A stretch of 64,000 bases of DNA from Streptococcus uberis (GTDB taxonomy: Bacteria; Bacillota; Bacilli; Lactobacillales; Streptococcaceae), in the NCBI RefSeq assembly GCF_000785785.1, contig NZ_JRQN01000013.1, positions 1 through 64,000 of the forward strand, written 5' to 3'. A model generated the notes under the pieces. It was not told the DNA's origin. It saw only the letters and a program-made list of their open reading frames with translations, and made no database searches. Below, piece after piece: positions 37,922 to 48,030 of this stretch. Positions within the stretch are counted from its first letter, which is position 1, and the number at the start of each line of letters is the position of its first letter. Made by a program: the position numbers and the translations under genes.

Positions 37922-38876
37922 TTAATTTTCTTTTTTACGACTAATACCATAAGCAAGCATAGCTGATCCAGCAATGATTGATAATACTGCTGCATTAAGG
38001 CTACACCATTTGAATCACCAGTACTTGGCAACATGTTAGCTACTTTCTTTTCAGCTTTCGGTGCCACTGCTTTTAGCGAATCAGCTTTAGCTACAGAAAC
38101 TTTACCATCTGAATTATTCTCATCTTCAGATTTAGACATTTCAGTTGGAGCTACTTCTTCTCTTTCTGATTTCACAGGTACCTCAATCTCTGGGCCATTG
38201 GCTTGCCTTCCTCTAAATGTTTATCTACTTGAGGGACTACTTCTTCTCTTTCTGGTTTCGCAGGCACCTCAACCTCTGGGGCCATTGGCTTGCCTTCTTC
38301 TAAATGTTTATCCACTTGAGGGGCTACTTCTTCATGTTCTGATTCAACTAGAGTTTCATTTGCAATTTCAAAAGCCTTAGCATTTTCAACAATTGCAGCC
38401 AATTCACTAAAACTATTTATTACTGATAGTTTTTCAAGAAGTGATTTCTTTTGTTGCTCTGTTAATTCTTCTGCTGATTCAATAGCCTTAGTAGTAAAAT
38501 CTTTATTTTCCTTAAAATATGATAATTTGGCAGCTTCAAAAGCTTTTTCAAGTGCCGAAATTTTTGAAACGTCTAGTTCAACTTTTTTTAGTTGGTCCTT
38601 TAATTCTTCAACTACTTTTCTATCTATATGATCTCGTAAGTCAGCATATGCAAGCTTTTGCCATAATTTATCACGTTGACTCTCTGCAGCAGATACTTCC
38701 GACCTATCATCCACTCCTTCAGGAATCCCCGCATAACTTTGAGTATTCCCTACTGCAACGCTACCTACTTCATCCGCTGAGATTGTGGCACTTCCAATTA
38801 GAAAGGCTGCTGAGACAGACACTAATCCGTAAGCTGATTGTCTGAGGTAGTATCTTATGTTTTCATTCACTTTCAT
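37922..38876 (-). CDS. LPXTG-anchored M-like/Lbp-like surface protein, broken by two one-base deletions
   Basis: Signal peptide of the M-protein type (YYLRQSAYGLVSVSAAFLIGSATISA), then a charged helical region (residues ~55-180, likely coiled coil), two full copies of a 29-residue repeat EEVAPQVDKHLEEGKPMAPE..., a D/E/K-rich wall spacer and the sortase motif LPSTG followed by a membrane helix and KKEN tail. Two C losses (near 38192-38194 and 38000) break the frame; correction gives 318 aa. The second repeat copy keeps the 4-G run that the first lost. Resembles the lactoferrin-binding protein Lbp of S. uberis, though shorter; that identity is tentative. Confidence 0.82.
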
Positions 38877-38933
38877 TACAAACTCCTTATTTTACGACTA
38901 TTTACTATAGGCGTTCTATACAATAATATTTCT

Positions 38934-38962
38934 ATTATATTTTAGTTAATTTATTAAGTCAA
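38934..38962 (-). promoter_or_regulatory. Promoter of the Lbp-like gene
   Basis: TTGACT (38957-38962) and TATAAT (38934-38939) with 17-base spacing. The rest of 38963-39305 shows no convincing gene; a short minus-strand stretch near 39121-39195 (reading SATTIPCLWKMYREAD then stop) could be a fragment of a lost membrane-protein gene. Confidence 0.65.
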
Positions 38963-39309
38963 TATAATCTTGGCATTAAGTTAAATTCATTTTTTTGATA
39001 TCTAATTAAAATATTGAGTAACCAACAAAAGGCAACTATAATTTAGTTATAATATGTCCAAGTATGCGTTCCCTTCCATCACTATTCTCATTGGAGTAAA
39101 ATACTAATCTGTCAGTCAGCCTCGCGATACATCTTCCACAAACAAGGAATCGTAGTTGCTGAAAATATAATAAAATAAGGTATTGGTTTTGCATACACTA
39201 TTAGATTCGATTCATTATAATTTTAAAAGTAAAACAATAGCTTTATAATGAATACTCTTTTAAAGTTAATTTTGATTTAAAGTATTGAAATGTGTAACAA
39301 AAAAATAGA

Positions 39310-39339
39310 AAAACAAGATCACTCCCGTAATCTTGTTTT
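39310..39339 (-). terminator. nusG terminator
   Basis: AAAACAAGAT / ATCTTGTTTT with T-rich tail just after the nusG stop. Confidence 0.85.
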
Positions 39340-39351
39340 GATAGACTATTT

Positions 39352-39891
39352 TTATAGCTCTGCAATTTGATAGAGTTCAACTTCAGCAATTGTTTCTGAT
39401 CCAAACATATTAAGCATCAGCTTGACTTTATTATTTTCAATTTCAACAACACGTCCCTCTTGACCCATGAAAGCACCATCAATGATTTGAACAACGTCAC
39501 CTTCTTTGATATTAGTATCAAAGACATCAACAGTTTGTCCCATAGAAAGTAAGATTGCTCTAATTTCATCTTCTAACAATGGTGTTGGTTTTGAACGGTT
39601 TCCATGCGACCCTACGAATCCAGTTACGTTCGGTGTGTTACGCACGACAAACCACGCTTCATCTGTCATGACCATTTCAACTAGTACATAACCTGGGAAT
39701 CGATTTTCTTCAATTTCTTTACTTTGACCATTTTTCTCAACATTTACTGTCTGTGTTGGAATTTCAACGCGTAAAATGTTGTCTAACATATTATAAGTTT
39801 GTGCACGTAATAATAAGTTTTCTTTGACTTTGTTTTCGTAACCTGAGTAAGTTTGCAGTACAAACCAACCTTTATCAAAAGAATCTAACAT
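39352..39891 (-). CDS. nusG: Transcription termination/antitermination protein NusG
   Basis: 179-aa RNA polymerase factor with NGN domain (DKGWFVLQTYSGYENKVKENL; FPGYVLVEM) and C-terminal KOW domain (EGDVVQIIDGAFMGQEGRVVEI). The start at 39891 follows aaaggaaa and matches family N-termini; an upstream in-frame extension crosses a terminator-like hairpin and is not coding. nusG has its own strong promoter and a leader terminator, so it can be expressed independently of secE. Confidence 0.95.
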   Translation of the reverse strand: MLDSFDKGWFVLQTYSGYENKVKENLLLRAQTYNMLDNILRVEIPTQTVNVEKNGQSKEIEENRFPGYVLVEMVMTDEAWFVVRNTPNVTGFVGSHGNRSKPTPLLEDEIRAILLSMGQTVDVFDTNIKEGDVVQIIDGAFMGQEGRVVEIENNKVKLMLNMFGSETIAEVELYQIAEL

Positions 39892-39911
39892 AAAATTTCC
39901 TTTCATCAGAA

Positions 39912-39931
39912 AAAAGCCTTTGGCGGCTTTT
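39912..39931 (-). promoter_or_regulatory. Terminator-like hairpin in the nusG leader
   Basis: AAAAGCC / GGCTTTT stem with a T6 run lies between the nusG promoter and its ATG (20 bases upstream of the start codon). It can act as an attenuator or NusG-responsive pause site. Confidence 0.6.
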
Positions 39932-39951
39932 GGAATGATTTCGTTAGTTTC

Positions 39952-39980
39952 ATTATAATTGATGAACTGTAGTCTGTCAA
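39952..39980 (-). promoter_or_regulatory. nusG promoter
   Basis: Consensus TTGACA (39975-39980) and TATAAT (39952-39957) separated by 17 bases, located between secE and nusG. Confidence 0.85.
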
Positions 39981-40004
39981 TCATTTGAAGGTTAGACAAG
40001 AAAA

Positions 40005-40030
40005 AAGACTTGGCCTAAAGACCAAATCTT
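40005..40030 (-). terminator. secE terminator
   Basis: AAGATTTGG / CCAAGTCTT followed by T6 on the minus strand, 12 bases after the secE stop. Confidence 0.8.
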
Positions 40031-40041
40031 CATTATTATTT

Positions 40042-40218
40042 TTAAAAATAATTAATAATGCTTAAGATACCTTTTGATAGTAATTGGTCAAAGATAAAGA
40101 TAATAACAGTAAAGAAAACAGTGTACTCAAGTACTGATATAAAATCTTTCCAACGTTGTTTTCTATTTGGCCATGTTGTATCTTTTAAAACATTAAAAAT
40201 ACCACTGATAAATCCCAT
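40042..40218 (-). CDS. secE: Preprotein translocase subunit SecE
   Basis: 58-aa single-span subunit that clamps SecY in the Sec translocon. The sequence starts MGFISGIFNVLKDTTWPNRK, with the family TWPxRK amphipathic motif, then a membrane helix (YTVFFTVIIFIFDQLLS). Lies between rpmG (12 bases upstream) and nusG, as in most bacteria, and has its own terminator. Confidence 0.95.
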   Translation of the reverse strand: MGFISGIFNVLKDTTWPNRKQRWKDFISVLEYTVFFTVIIFIFDQLLSKGILSIINYF

Positions 40219-40229
40219 CAGGCTCTCCT

Positions 40230-40382
40230 CTAACGTGTTTCTTTGTGTAAGGTATATTTCTTACAATGTTTACAAAATTTATTAACCTCTAGTCGTGTCG
40301 GTTTTGGCGTACTACTAACCGCAATTGAGTAGTTTCGGCTTCCACAATCCACACACGCTAGGCTTGCTTTTTTCTGTGCCAT
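40230..40382 (-). CDS. rpmG: 50S ribosomal protein L33 (zinc-ribbon form)
   Basis: 50-aa ribosomal protein. CVDC and CKHC motifs form the zinc ribbon, marking the C+ type of L33; [24 protein letters not shown] is typical. Starts at 40382, followed by secE 11 bases later. The pbp2A-rpmG-secE order is conserved in streptococci. Confidence 0.95.
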   Translation of the reverse strand: MAQKKASLACVDCGSRNYSIAVSSTPKPTRLEVNKFCKHCKKYTLHKETR

Positions 40383-40430
40383 AACGCCTCCGTAGAGATT
40401 ATTCTAACATGATTTTATTATTTACGCAAG

Positions 40431-42754
40431 TTATCTGAAATAGTCTATAACGCCATCCCAAAGGCTCTTAGCTTTTTCCCTAAGCCCATAATTATCAACA
40501 GCATCAGAAATTGATTTCGATGCATCTTCTGCAGACTTACGGATACTATCAATAATGTCTTGTGAATCACGTGCCGTCTCTGTATTTGTCTCATTGATAC
40601 CATAGACTGCTGAAATGCCATTTTGGGCATAGGCATTATCAACTTCAAATCGGCTACCCTTTGTATAAGGTAAAATATAAGAGGCTTGTGTTGAAAAAAT
40701 AGTTGAAGCAGTTCCAGCACTAGATCCTGTTAAATAATGATTTTCATCAGTTTTGTTAAAACCAATCCACTGACTGATAACAACGTCTGGTGTATAACCA
40801 ATAACCCATTGATCTGCAGATAAATTCGGATTAAAATCTGTTTCTGTAGTCCCTGTTTTACCAGCTAAAGTATATCCATAGACATTAGCATTAATAGCTG
40901 AACCATTTGAGAATGTTCCAAGCATCATACTTGTCATCTTATCAGAGACTGAACGACTAATCACTCGTTTGGATTGGTCTTTATGAACCTTTATCACTTT
41001 GCCACTAGCTGTCTCTATTTTAGTAATAAAATGTGCTGTATGCATGACACCATGATTAGCAAAAGTTGAATAGGCTTGAGCCATCTCTAAAGGATTCGTA
41101 GTAACGTTTCCACCCAATGATATCCCTAATTCATTTGGGGCAGAACTCATATTTAGACCAAATTTTTTGCCATACTCTTTTGCTTTATCAATACCCAGTT
41201 CTTTGACAGTCGCTACTGCTGGAATATTGTAAGAATTGGCTAAAGCCTGATACATTGGAACATCTTCAGATTCAAAATTTCCATAATTGTGTGGCTTGTA
41301 ACCATCAAAATCTCTTACCATATTGGGTAACGTTTTGTCAATCGACCAGCCCGAAGCAACAGCTGGTGTATAGGCAATGAGAGGTTTAATTGTTGAGGCT
41401 GGACTTCTCTTAGCCTGAGTAGCATAGTTGAAGCTTCTAAAACCTTGTTTCCCATTGCTATTAACACGACCAACAAGACCTCGAACTCCACCTGTTTTGG
41501 GATCTAATGCAACACTAGCCCCTTGTGAAGAAGAACCATCTTGTCCTGAAATAGGAAACAAACTAGCTGTGTTAAAGGTCGTTTGCATACCTGTTTGATA
41601 ATTCTGATCCAATTCCGTATAAATTTTATAACCATTATTTACAATATCTTTTTCAGAAATACCATAGGTTGCTGACGCTTCGTTAATTACTGCATCAAAA
41701 TAGGATGGATATTTATAATCATCTGATTTTCCGACATAGGTATTGTCTAATCGGTCGCCCATACCAACTTGCTCCGCTTCTTTTGCCTGAGCACTTGTAA
41801 TTTTACCAGCATCAACCATAGCAGATAAGACTGTATTCCGGCGTTTTGTCGCATTCTCAACTGAATAGTAGGGATTATATATTTCTGGACCTTTTAGCAT
41901 ACCTGCTAGGGTTGCTGCTTCATCAAGAGTCAAATTAGCTGCGCTTGTCCCAAAATACTTTTGACTGGCGTCTTCGACCCCCCAAACCCCATTCCCGAAG
42001 TAAGAATTATTGAGTACATGGTGAGAATCTCATTTTTACTGTATTTTTTGGTTAACTCCAAAGCTAAGAAAAATTCTCTGGCTTTTCGCTTAATGGTCTG
42101 ATCTTGCGATAAATAGGCATTCTTAGCTAATTGCTGTGTAATGGTTGAGCCACCACCAAAACGCCCCAATGTAAATACCGCCAATAAAAAACGCTTCAGG
42201 TTGATCCCATCATTAGTATAAAAAGTTCTATCCTCAGTAGCAATGACGGCCTTTTCCATATTATCAGAAATTGCATCTAGTTCAACATAGGTCCCTTTTT
42301 GTCCAGATAACGAGCCTGCATACTCATGTTTTTTGTCATAAATCACAGTTGTAGCCTTCAAAGCATTCTGCAAATCTGATACTTTAGCAGTTTTAGACAG
42401 GTAAAATAGATAAGAGCCAAAAATCAAGACAAGCAAACTCACTCCAATAAGAAGTATTTTCCCAATGTGATAACGACGCCAAAATCGTCTAATGGGGTGC
42501 TGCGGAGAGGGGAAATAGGTTTCTAGTTTTCTGAACCACTTAGGCTGAGTTTTCTGAATCTCACCCTCATCGCGACTTCGTTTAAAACGCGTTTGAGTTG
42601 GTCTGGCTATGTTTGTTTGATCTTTTTCTGTTAAATGGCTTTGATCTTGATAAGCTTGATTATCGTTAACAAAATTGGTTTGATTTTTTTCTCTTTGTTT
42701 CTCCTGATAACGTTTTGGAGTAAACTTTTTTTGCAATAATTCTAAAAATGTCAT
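40431..42754 (-). CDS. pbp2A: Bifunctional penicillin-binding protein 2A, split by a one-base deletion
   Basis: Class A PBP that polymerises and cross-links peptidoglycan. Cytosolic basic N-terminus, one membrane helix (~95-120), glycosyltransferase domain (ATEDRTFY; GGSTITQQLAKNAYL) and transpeptidase with SPASTIKP, the SYN motif (NSYNIPAV) and KTGTTE. The frame breaks near 42014: TAC-TC should be TACCTC, restoring TMYLNNSYFGNGVWGVEDASQ; the corrected length is 774 aa. The C-terminal tail is rich in S, D and A. Confidence 0.94.
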
Positions 42755-42786
42755 ACTGTATACATACCACTATGGTAAAATTTTAA

Positions 42787-43173
42787 CTATTCTCCTGGGA
42801 TAACAAAAGGCTTTGAATAGGCCACACCATCAACTTGGAAGAGGAGCCCCTCTGATCCACCTTGATGCGCAAATTCCGTCTGGATTGACTTTCTTGCAGG
42901 GTATTTACCATTAAATCTTTCTTTAATTACTTTTTCCATTTTGGGTAGATTCCAAACATCTCGAAAGAGACAGTCCACTTTCACAACAGCTTCGAGTGTT
43001 AGTCCAACTAATCCTAAACGACGTTCCATTTCATCAAAAGCACCATTAATTTGGTCCTCAATAGGAGCACCAATCTCACCCACACAATAGTTAAGAAAGT
43101 AAAAGTCCCCAGCTTCTACTAATCCTGTATGAGCCCGTTCCTCATTCACATCATAACGTCTTATACTTTTCAT
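42787..43173 (-). CDS. RidA/YjgF-family protein
   Basis: About 128-aa RidA-like protein. Family members hydrolyse reactive enamine/imine intermediates of PLP enzymes. The C-terminal arginine region here reads FNGKYPARKSIQTEF, with the substrate-binding arginine plausible in PARKS; the deaminase glutamate environment is less standard, so biochemical activity is uncertain. The second ATG, after gagga, is used. Upstream of pbp2A by about 30 bases on the same strand. Confidence 0.75.
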   Translation of the reverse strand: MKSIRRYDVNEERAHTGLVEAGDFYFLNYCVGEIGAPIEDQINGAFDEMERRLGLVGLTLEAVVKVDCLFRDVWNLPKMEKVIKERFNGKYPARKSIQTEFAHQGGSEGLLFQVDGVAYSKPFVIPGE

Positions 43174-43351
43174 TTCTTTTATCCTCATTTAAGATTTCAT
43201 TACATCATATTATAGCAAGAAATTGATAAAAGCCCTATAAAAAAGTATAATTCTTAACCTTACTGTTACTTTGTAATATTTCTTAGTTTTCTAGATAACT
43301 AATCCCTACACACAATCATATATTAAAAGCATTCTCAGGAGCAAAAAATGT

Positions 43352-43357
43352 TATAAT
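43352..43357 (+). promoter_or_regulatory. Promoter of the small gene and RluA synthase
   Basis: TGTTATAAT extended -10, about 57 bases before the ATG at 43414. Confidence 0.55.
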
Positions 43358-43413
43358 AACAATAACTTGAAGACTTCACTTTAAGAAATGATAAAAGAAC
43401 AGGAAATGAACTT

Positions 43414-43599
43414 ATGAAAAAATTCGATGCTTTTAAAGAAACATTATCTGCTGAGAGCTTAAAAGCTATTTATAATGAAACACGTCTAGAAGTTGCTAAT
43501 GATGAGCGTGAAGGTACGGAAGCTTTTTCAGCTGCTTTAGCGACACAAATGGCTATTAACCTAGTTGAAAAATATCACGATTGGCTTAATGAAAACTAA
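43414..43599 (+). CDS. Small conserved hypothetical protein
   Basis: 61 aa, MKKFDAFKETLSAESLKAIY..., acidic and helical, with no signal peptide or cysteines. I do not recognise a characterised family. The following RluA-type gene starts inside its last codons (ATG at 43589), so the pair is translationally coupled. Its ribosome-binding site (aggaaa) is moderate. Confidence rests on the coding character and position. Confidence 0.65.
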   Translation: MKKFDAFKETLSAESLKAIYNETRLEVANDEREGTEAFSAALATQMAINLVEKYHDWLNEN

Positions 43600-44475
43600 A
43601 AATACCTCATCTCAAGGATTTAATGTTTCATTTACCAGTCCGTATCCTGATACTAATATCAAAACTCTTTTAGAAGAGAAACTCTTGATTCCTCGTAAGA
43701 TCAGACATCTCTTACGTACTAAAAAACATCTCCTCATTAATAATGAGAGCATCAATTGGCAAAGCCTGTAAAAAAAGGAGATCTTATTAGTCTAACTTTT
43801 GATTCTGAGGACTACCCTGAAAAACTGATTCCTTTCGGTGATGCCTCCTTAGTCAACTGTCTTTTTGAAGATGAACATCTTATCGTGGTTAATAAACCAG
43901 AAGGGATGAAGACACATGCTAACCAACCTGAGGAATTAGCTCTTCTGAATCATGTATCGGCTTTTTGCAAGAAAACCTGTTATGTGATTCACCGTTTAGA
44001 TAAAGAAACAAGTGGTGCAATTCTCTTTGCTAAGAATCCATTTATCCTACCAATTATGAATAGACTTTTAGAAAAAAGAGAGATTCACAGAGACTATTGG
44101 GCTCTTGTTAACGGTCACTTTCCTAAAAAAACGATTGTCTATAAAGATAAAATCGGAAGACACCGTCATGATCGTCGTAAACGTGTCGTTGATTCAAATA
44201 AAGGCCAATTAGCAGTTACCAATATTACGAGATTAGACTTTTTTCCAAATGGTAAAAGCCTTGTTAATTGTCAACTAGAAACAGGACGAACTCATCAAAT
44301 AAGAGTCCATTTAAGTCATCATGGCTTTCCAATTGTGGGTGATTCCTTATATCAAACTCATCCAAGTAAAGAAAGATTGATGCTTCATGCACATCAGCTT
44401 CACTTTGTACACCCCTTAACACTAGAAGCCATCACCTTAGAAGCTAAGTCATCTAGTTTTGAGGCACTAGTATAA
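43589..44475 (+). CDS. RluA/RluD-family 23S rRNA/tRNA pseudouridine synthase, split by a one-base deletion
   Basis: Modifies uridines in structured RNA. N-terminal S4-like region followed by the catalytic motif HRLDKETSGAILFAK (catalytic Asp) and the LETGRTHQIRVHLSHHGFPIVGD block. The frame breaks at 43765-43766: AGC-CTG should be AGC-CCT, restoring WQSPVKKGDLISL and 295 aa. Target uridine unknown. Confidence 0.88.
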
Positions 44476-44476
44476 T

Positions 44477-44537
44477 AAAAAGTTAGGAAGACACTAGCCA
44501 ATTCAGTTGGAGGCTAGTATCTTTTCCTAACTTTTTT
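44477..44537. terminator. Bidirectional terminator between the RluA and TcaA-like genes
   Basis: Long stem (AAAAAGTTAGGAAGACACTAGCC with GGCTAGTATCTTTTCCTAAC) flanked by A and T runs, between convergent genes. Confidence 0.9.
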
Positions 44538-46173
44538 ATTGTTTCTTCAACGTTAAACCAGGTAGTGGTTTACTAAAATCAAACTCTGAATTGAGTCCTG
44601 TTTGCCAAATGATTGGTGTCATACTATCACCAGATAGTTTTACTCCGTAGGCATATTGGACATTTGCCCCACCAATTCCTCCTCCAATTACCATAATCGA
44701 ACCGTCAGTTGGCGATGCAAAGGTTAGCCGGTAATTACCATTAGATTTATCTTCTGATTTAGTAATCTTAGCAACCTTATTTTCATCCGGTCTCTTTGGA
44801 TCTTTGTACTCAACTTTACGCGTCACTGTACCATCTTGAGCAATGATTAAGGTATAAGCGATACCATCTCTTTCCCCTGTCCAAGTTCCAACTAACCCAT
44901 CTGGTAATAAGGACGGTTCTTTAATTTGGTTTTTTTCACTAGTTACACTGATACTTTTAGCTCCATTTTGACTGACAAGGTAGGTATTGCCTGATTTTTT
45001 CAAAACAAATTTTCCGCTGAGGTCTTGAAGCACATGACCTGATGAACCCTTGTCTTTATCCGTTTCTTTATTATATGTGTAATCGTAGCTAACTAAGAAT
45101 TCGACTAAGAAAGAGTCTTTCCCCACTTGAGCAAGTCCATTTAAAATAACATTTGGAATGGCGAAGCTAGAAGCAAGTCTCTTATCAGTCTCCAACTTAG
45201 CTTTGATACTTTCTTTTAACCCTTTATAAAAATCATTGTTTGCACCACCTTCAAAAATCTTATCGAGATTTGCTGGGTCTTGTCGATTTGAACTGTAAAT
45301 CATCAATTGATCAAAAACTGACAATAAATACTGACCAGCCTTGGCTTGATCTAATTGATTTTCAAAATCTAGGGCTACCTTATCATTTTCTTTGATATCA
45401 GCTAACTTAACCTTTTTTGATAAGACATCACCATCAGAAAAAGCTTTCTTCAAATAAATGTCCGCAGTTTCTGTCATTGGGTAGTCTTTGACTTCAAAAT
45501 TACCATCTTTTAACATTCCAATCGGACTCTGATTAACAAAGAGTTCACCTTCTTTGGAATTACTCGTTACAGAAAAATTTTTAAAGGTGACTGTCAAGTC
45601 AATAAGATTTGAACCGCGATCATATGACTTACTTACTTTTATATCTCGATTTTTATATTGTCCATCAAGGCTAGCAACATAATCTGAAACAGGGAGTCGG
45701 TTTATTTTTGTAGAAAAATGATCTGAGTTAGAGGTTGCAACAAGTTTACGATTAAGCATAATGTCTACTGAAGGAACATTTGTTTTTATTTCTAATTGAA
45801 TTGGCTTAACAGCTATCTTATAATCTGGAAAAATAAAAAATTTTCGTCCGACTAATTTAACATAGTAATCATCATCGGATGTTGCATTTTTTAAATCATC
45901 TTCCTGACTCTTTAATTGGCTCTGATCAAACCTTTTAAAGTCCGCATATTGAGCTTGGTCATTCGTTACTTTTTTATTGGTATCTGCCCAAACTAAATAT
46001 TCCTTCATATTTTCAAAAGCCGTTCCTTGCTTTTTACTTCTTGCTAAAACGTATTGATGTATCAGAGTTGCTTTTGAATAATGATAAGAGCCGAAAGCGA
46101 CTAATGAAACCAATAACGTTAACAAAATACCTGTACTAATTTTTACCCATTTTTTCTGAAATATTTTTTTCAT
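44536..46173 (-). CDS. TcaA-like membrane-anchored envelope protein
   Basis: 545 aa with a basic N-terminus, one membrane helix (residues ~11-31) and a large extracellular part. Segments DVDIMLNRKLVATSN and GELFVNQSPIGML resemble the repeated TcaA domains, and the end (LVGTWTGERDGIAYTLIIAQDGTVT) is a lipocalin/TcaA-like C-terminal domain. TcaA of staphylococci affects glycopeptide susceptibility and wall teichoic acid retention. Unlike the staphylococcal form, no N-terminal zinc ribbon is visible. Confidence 0.78.
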   Translation of the reverse strand: MKKIFQKKWVKISTGILLTLLVSLVAFGSYHYSKATLIHQYVLARSKKQGTAFENMKEYLVWADTNKKVTNDQAQYADFKRFDQSQLKSQEDDLKNATSDDDYYVKLVGRKFFIFPDYKIAVKPIQLEIKTNVPSVDIMLNRKLVATSNSDHFSTKINRLPVSDYVASLDGQYKNRDIKVSKSYDRGSNLIDLTVTFKNFSVTSNSKEGELFVNQSPIGMLKDGNFEVKDYPMTETADIYLKKAFSDGDVLSKKVKLADIKENDKVALDFENQLDQAKAGQYLLSVFDQLMIYSSNRQDPANLDKIFEGGANNDFYKGLKESIKAKLETDKRLASSFAIPNVILNGLAQVGKDSFLVEFLVSYDYTYNKETDKDKGSSGHVLQDLSGKFVLKKSGNTYLVSQNGAKSISVTSEKNQIKEPSLLPDGLVGTWTGERDGIAYTLIIAQDGTVTRKVEYKDPKRPDENKVAKITKSEDKSNGNYRLTFASPTDGSIMVIGGGIGGANVQYAYGVKLSGDSMTPIIWQTGLNSEFDFSKPLPGLTLKKQ

Positions 46174-46321
46174 ATCTGATCACCTCGCTGTTTTTCAATT
46201 CTATTATACCAAAATCTAAACTAAGTAATTGGGAAATTTGAGGGGAAAATATCATGAATCATTTCTTTGAATCCTCTCAAAATTTAGATAATTTACAATA
46301 TAATATTATTTAGCAATATTA

Positions 46322-46350
46322 TTGAAAAATAATAGATAGTACATTATAAT
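46322..46350 (+). promoter_or_regulatory. Promoter of the C69 dipeptidase gene
   Basis: TTGAAA (46322-46327), 17 bases, TATAAT (46345-46350); gagg site before the ATG. Confidence 0.8.
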
Positions 46351-46390
46351 ACTCGTGGAAGCGCTCGCATAAATTATTTGGAGGTTCACT

Positions 46391-47887
46391 ATGAACAAAA
46401 GAAAAATAACTTTAGGAGCTGTAGCAATGTTAACAGCAGTCACTTTACAGAGTTCCGTTAATGCCTGTACTGGTTTTATCATCGGTAAAGATTTAACTAC
46501 GGACGGCAGTACACTTTATGGACGTACGGAGGATTTAGAGCCAAATCACAATAAAACGTTTATTGTGAGAGAAGCAAAAGATAACAAAGCAGGGGCCAAA
46601 TGGAAAGATCAGGCAAATGGATTTGAATACCCATTACCTAGTCATTCGTTCAAATACACTGCAGTACCTGATGTCACACCCAAAGATGGTGTCTATGATG
46701 AAGCCGGAATGAATGAGTATGGTGTCTCAATATCTGCAACTGTATCAGCAACAGCAAATGATAACATTCTGAAAAAAGATCCTTATGTCAAAAATGGCCT
46801 TGCTGAATCGTCAATGACGAGTGTCATTTTACCAAGTGTAAAAACAGCTAAAGAAGGAATTGCATTAATTGCTAAAATCGTAGAGGAAAAAGGCTCAGCT
46901 GAGGGAAATATCGTAACAATTGCTGATAAGGACGGCATTTGGTACATGGAAATTTTATCGGGTCACCAATACGTAGCCATTAAATTCCCAGATGATAAAT
47001 TTGCTGTTTTCCCAAATACATTCTATCTTGGTCATGTTGATTTCACAGATAAAGAAAACGTTATTGCTTCAAGGGATGTTGAAAAATTGGCTAAAGAAGC
47101 TAAAACATACAAAGAAGTCAATGGTCAATTTCATATTGCACAATCGTACAATCCACCAATGAATGATGCCAATAGGTCACGTGTCTTCTCAGGTATCAAA
47201 TCACTAGACCCTGATTCTAAGGTCACTTACAAAGATGATAACTTTGAATTACTCCAAAGTACGGATAAGAAATTCTCTTTAGAAGATGCCATTAAATTGC
47301 AACGTAACCGTTTTGAAGGCTTGAATTTGAAGCCTCTGGATCAAATGGAACTTGATGGTAAAGGAAAACCAACATCGAAAGATGCTATCAAAGGTTATGC
47401 TTATCCTATTTCTAATCCAAATGTTATGGAAGCTCATGTATTTCAACTTAAAAATGATATTCCAGCAGAACTTGGTGGTGGGGTCATGTGGTTATCAATT
47501 GGTAGCCCTCGGAATGCACCATATCTTCCATATTTAGGAAACATCACTAAGACTTACAAAGCTTATCAAGAAAGTAGCACTAAATACAACAAAGATTCTT
47601 GGTATTGGACAATTTCACACATCAATGATATGGCTGCTAAATATCCTAAGAAATTTGGCACATCAGTAGTTGACGAAATGAAGGAATTGGAAAAAACTTG
47701 GATGTCTGAACAAGATCAAACAAACAAAGAGGTTAGTGGCTTACAACAAACTAATCCAAAAGCAGCGCAAGAAAAAGCTGACCAAGTTTCAATGGACCGT
47801 GCTGAAAAAGTTTTCAAACGTCTAAAAGAAATTGAAAGTAAAATGGAAAAACAACTATCAAAAGACAAAAAGACTACTAAAAAATAA
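46391..47887 (+). CDS. pepD: Secreted C69-family dipeptidase (PepD type)
   Basis: 498-aa Ntn-hydrolase. A signal peptide (residues ~1-25) ends directly before Cys26 in NACTGFIIGKDLTTDGS; in C69 peptidases this cysteine becomes the N-terminal nucleophile after processing. Further family blocks: LYGRTEDLEPNH, WYMEILSGHQYVAIK, RNRFEGLNL. The lysine-rich C-terminal tail (KMEKQLSKDKKTTKK) may be charge-bound to the wall. Own promoter and terminator. Confidence 0.92.
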   Translation: MNKRKITLGAVAMLTAVTLQSSVNACTGFIIGKDLTTDGSTLYGRTEDLEPNHNKTFIVREAKDNKAGAKWKDQANGFEYPLPSHSFKYTAVPDVTPKDGVYDEAGMNEYGVSISATVSATANDNILKKDPYVKNGLAESSMTSVILPSVKTAKEGIALIAKIVEEKGSAEGNIVTIADKDGIWYMEILSGHQYVAIKFPDDKFAVFPNTFYLGHVDFTDKENVIASRDVEKLAKEAKTYKEVNGQFHIAQSYNPPMNDANRSRVFSGIKSLDPDSKVTYKDDNFELLQSTDKKFSLEDAIKLQRNRFEGLNLKPLDQMELDGKGKPTSKDAIKGYAYPISNPNVMEAHVFQLKNDIPAELGGGVMWLSIGSPRNAPYLPYLGNITKTYKAYQESSTKYNKDSWYWTISHINDMAAKYPKKFGTSVVDEMKELEKTWMSEQDQTNKEVSGLQQTNPKAAQEKADQVSMDRAEKVFKRLKEIESKMEKQLSKDKKTTKK

Positions 47888-47936
47888 ACAATAAAAGTAC
47901 CTAAGAATTCTAGCTCTATAATTTCTACAGTGGGTA

Positions 47937-47967
47937 AAAGCACCCAAGAGATTATGGGGCTTTTGTT
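47937..47967 (+). terminator. Terminator of the dipeptidase gene
   Basis: AAAAGCACCC / GGGGCTTTTG followed by T-rich sequence. Confidence 0.75.
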
Positions 47968-48030
47968 TATAGAAAAAGTTCCATCTAACCTATAATGAAA
48001 GCAACAAAACTCACACTATGAAGAGATCAT

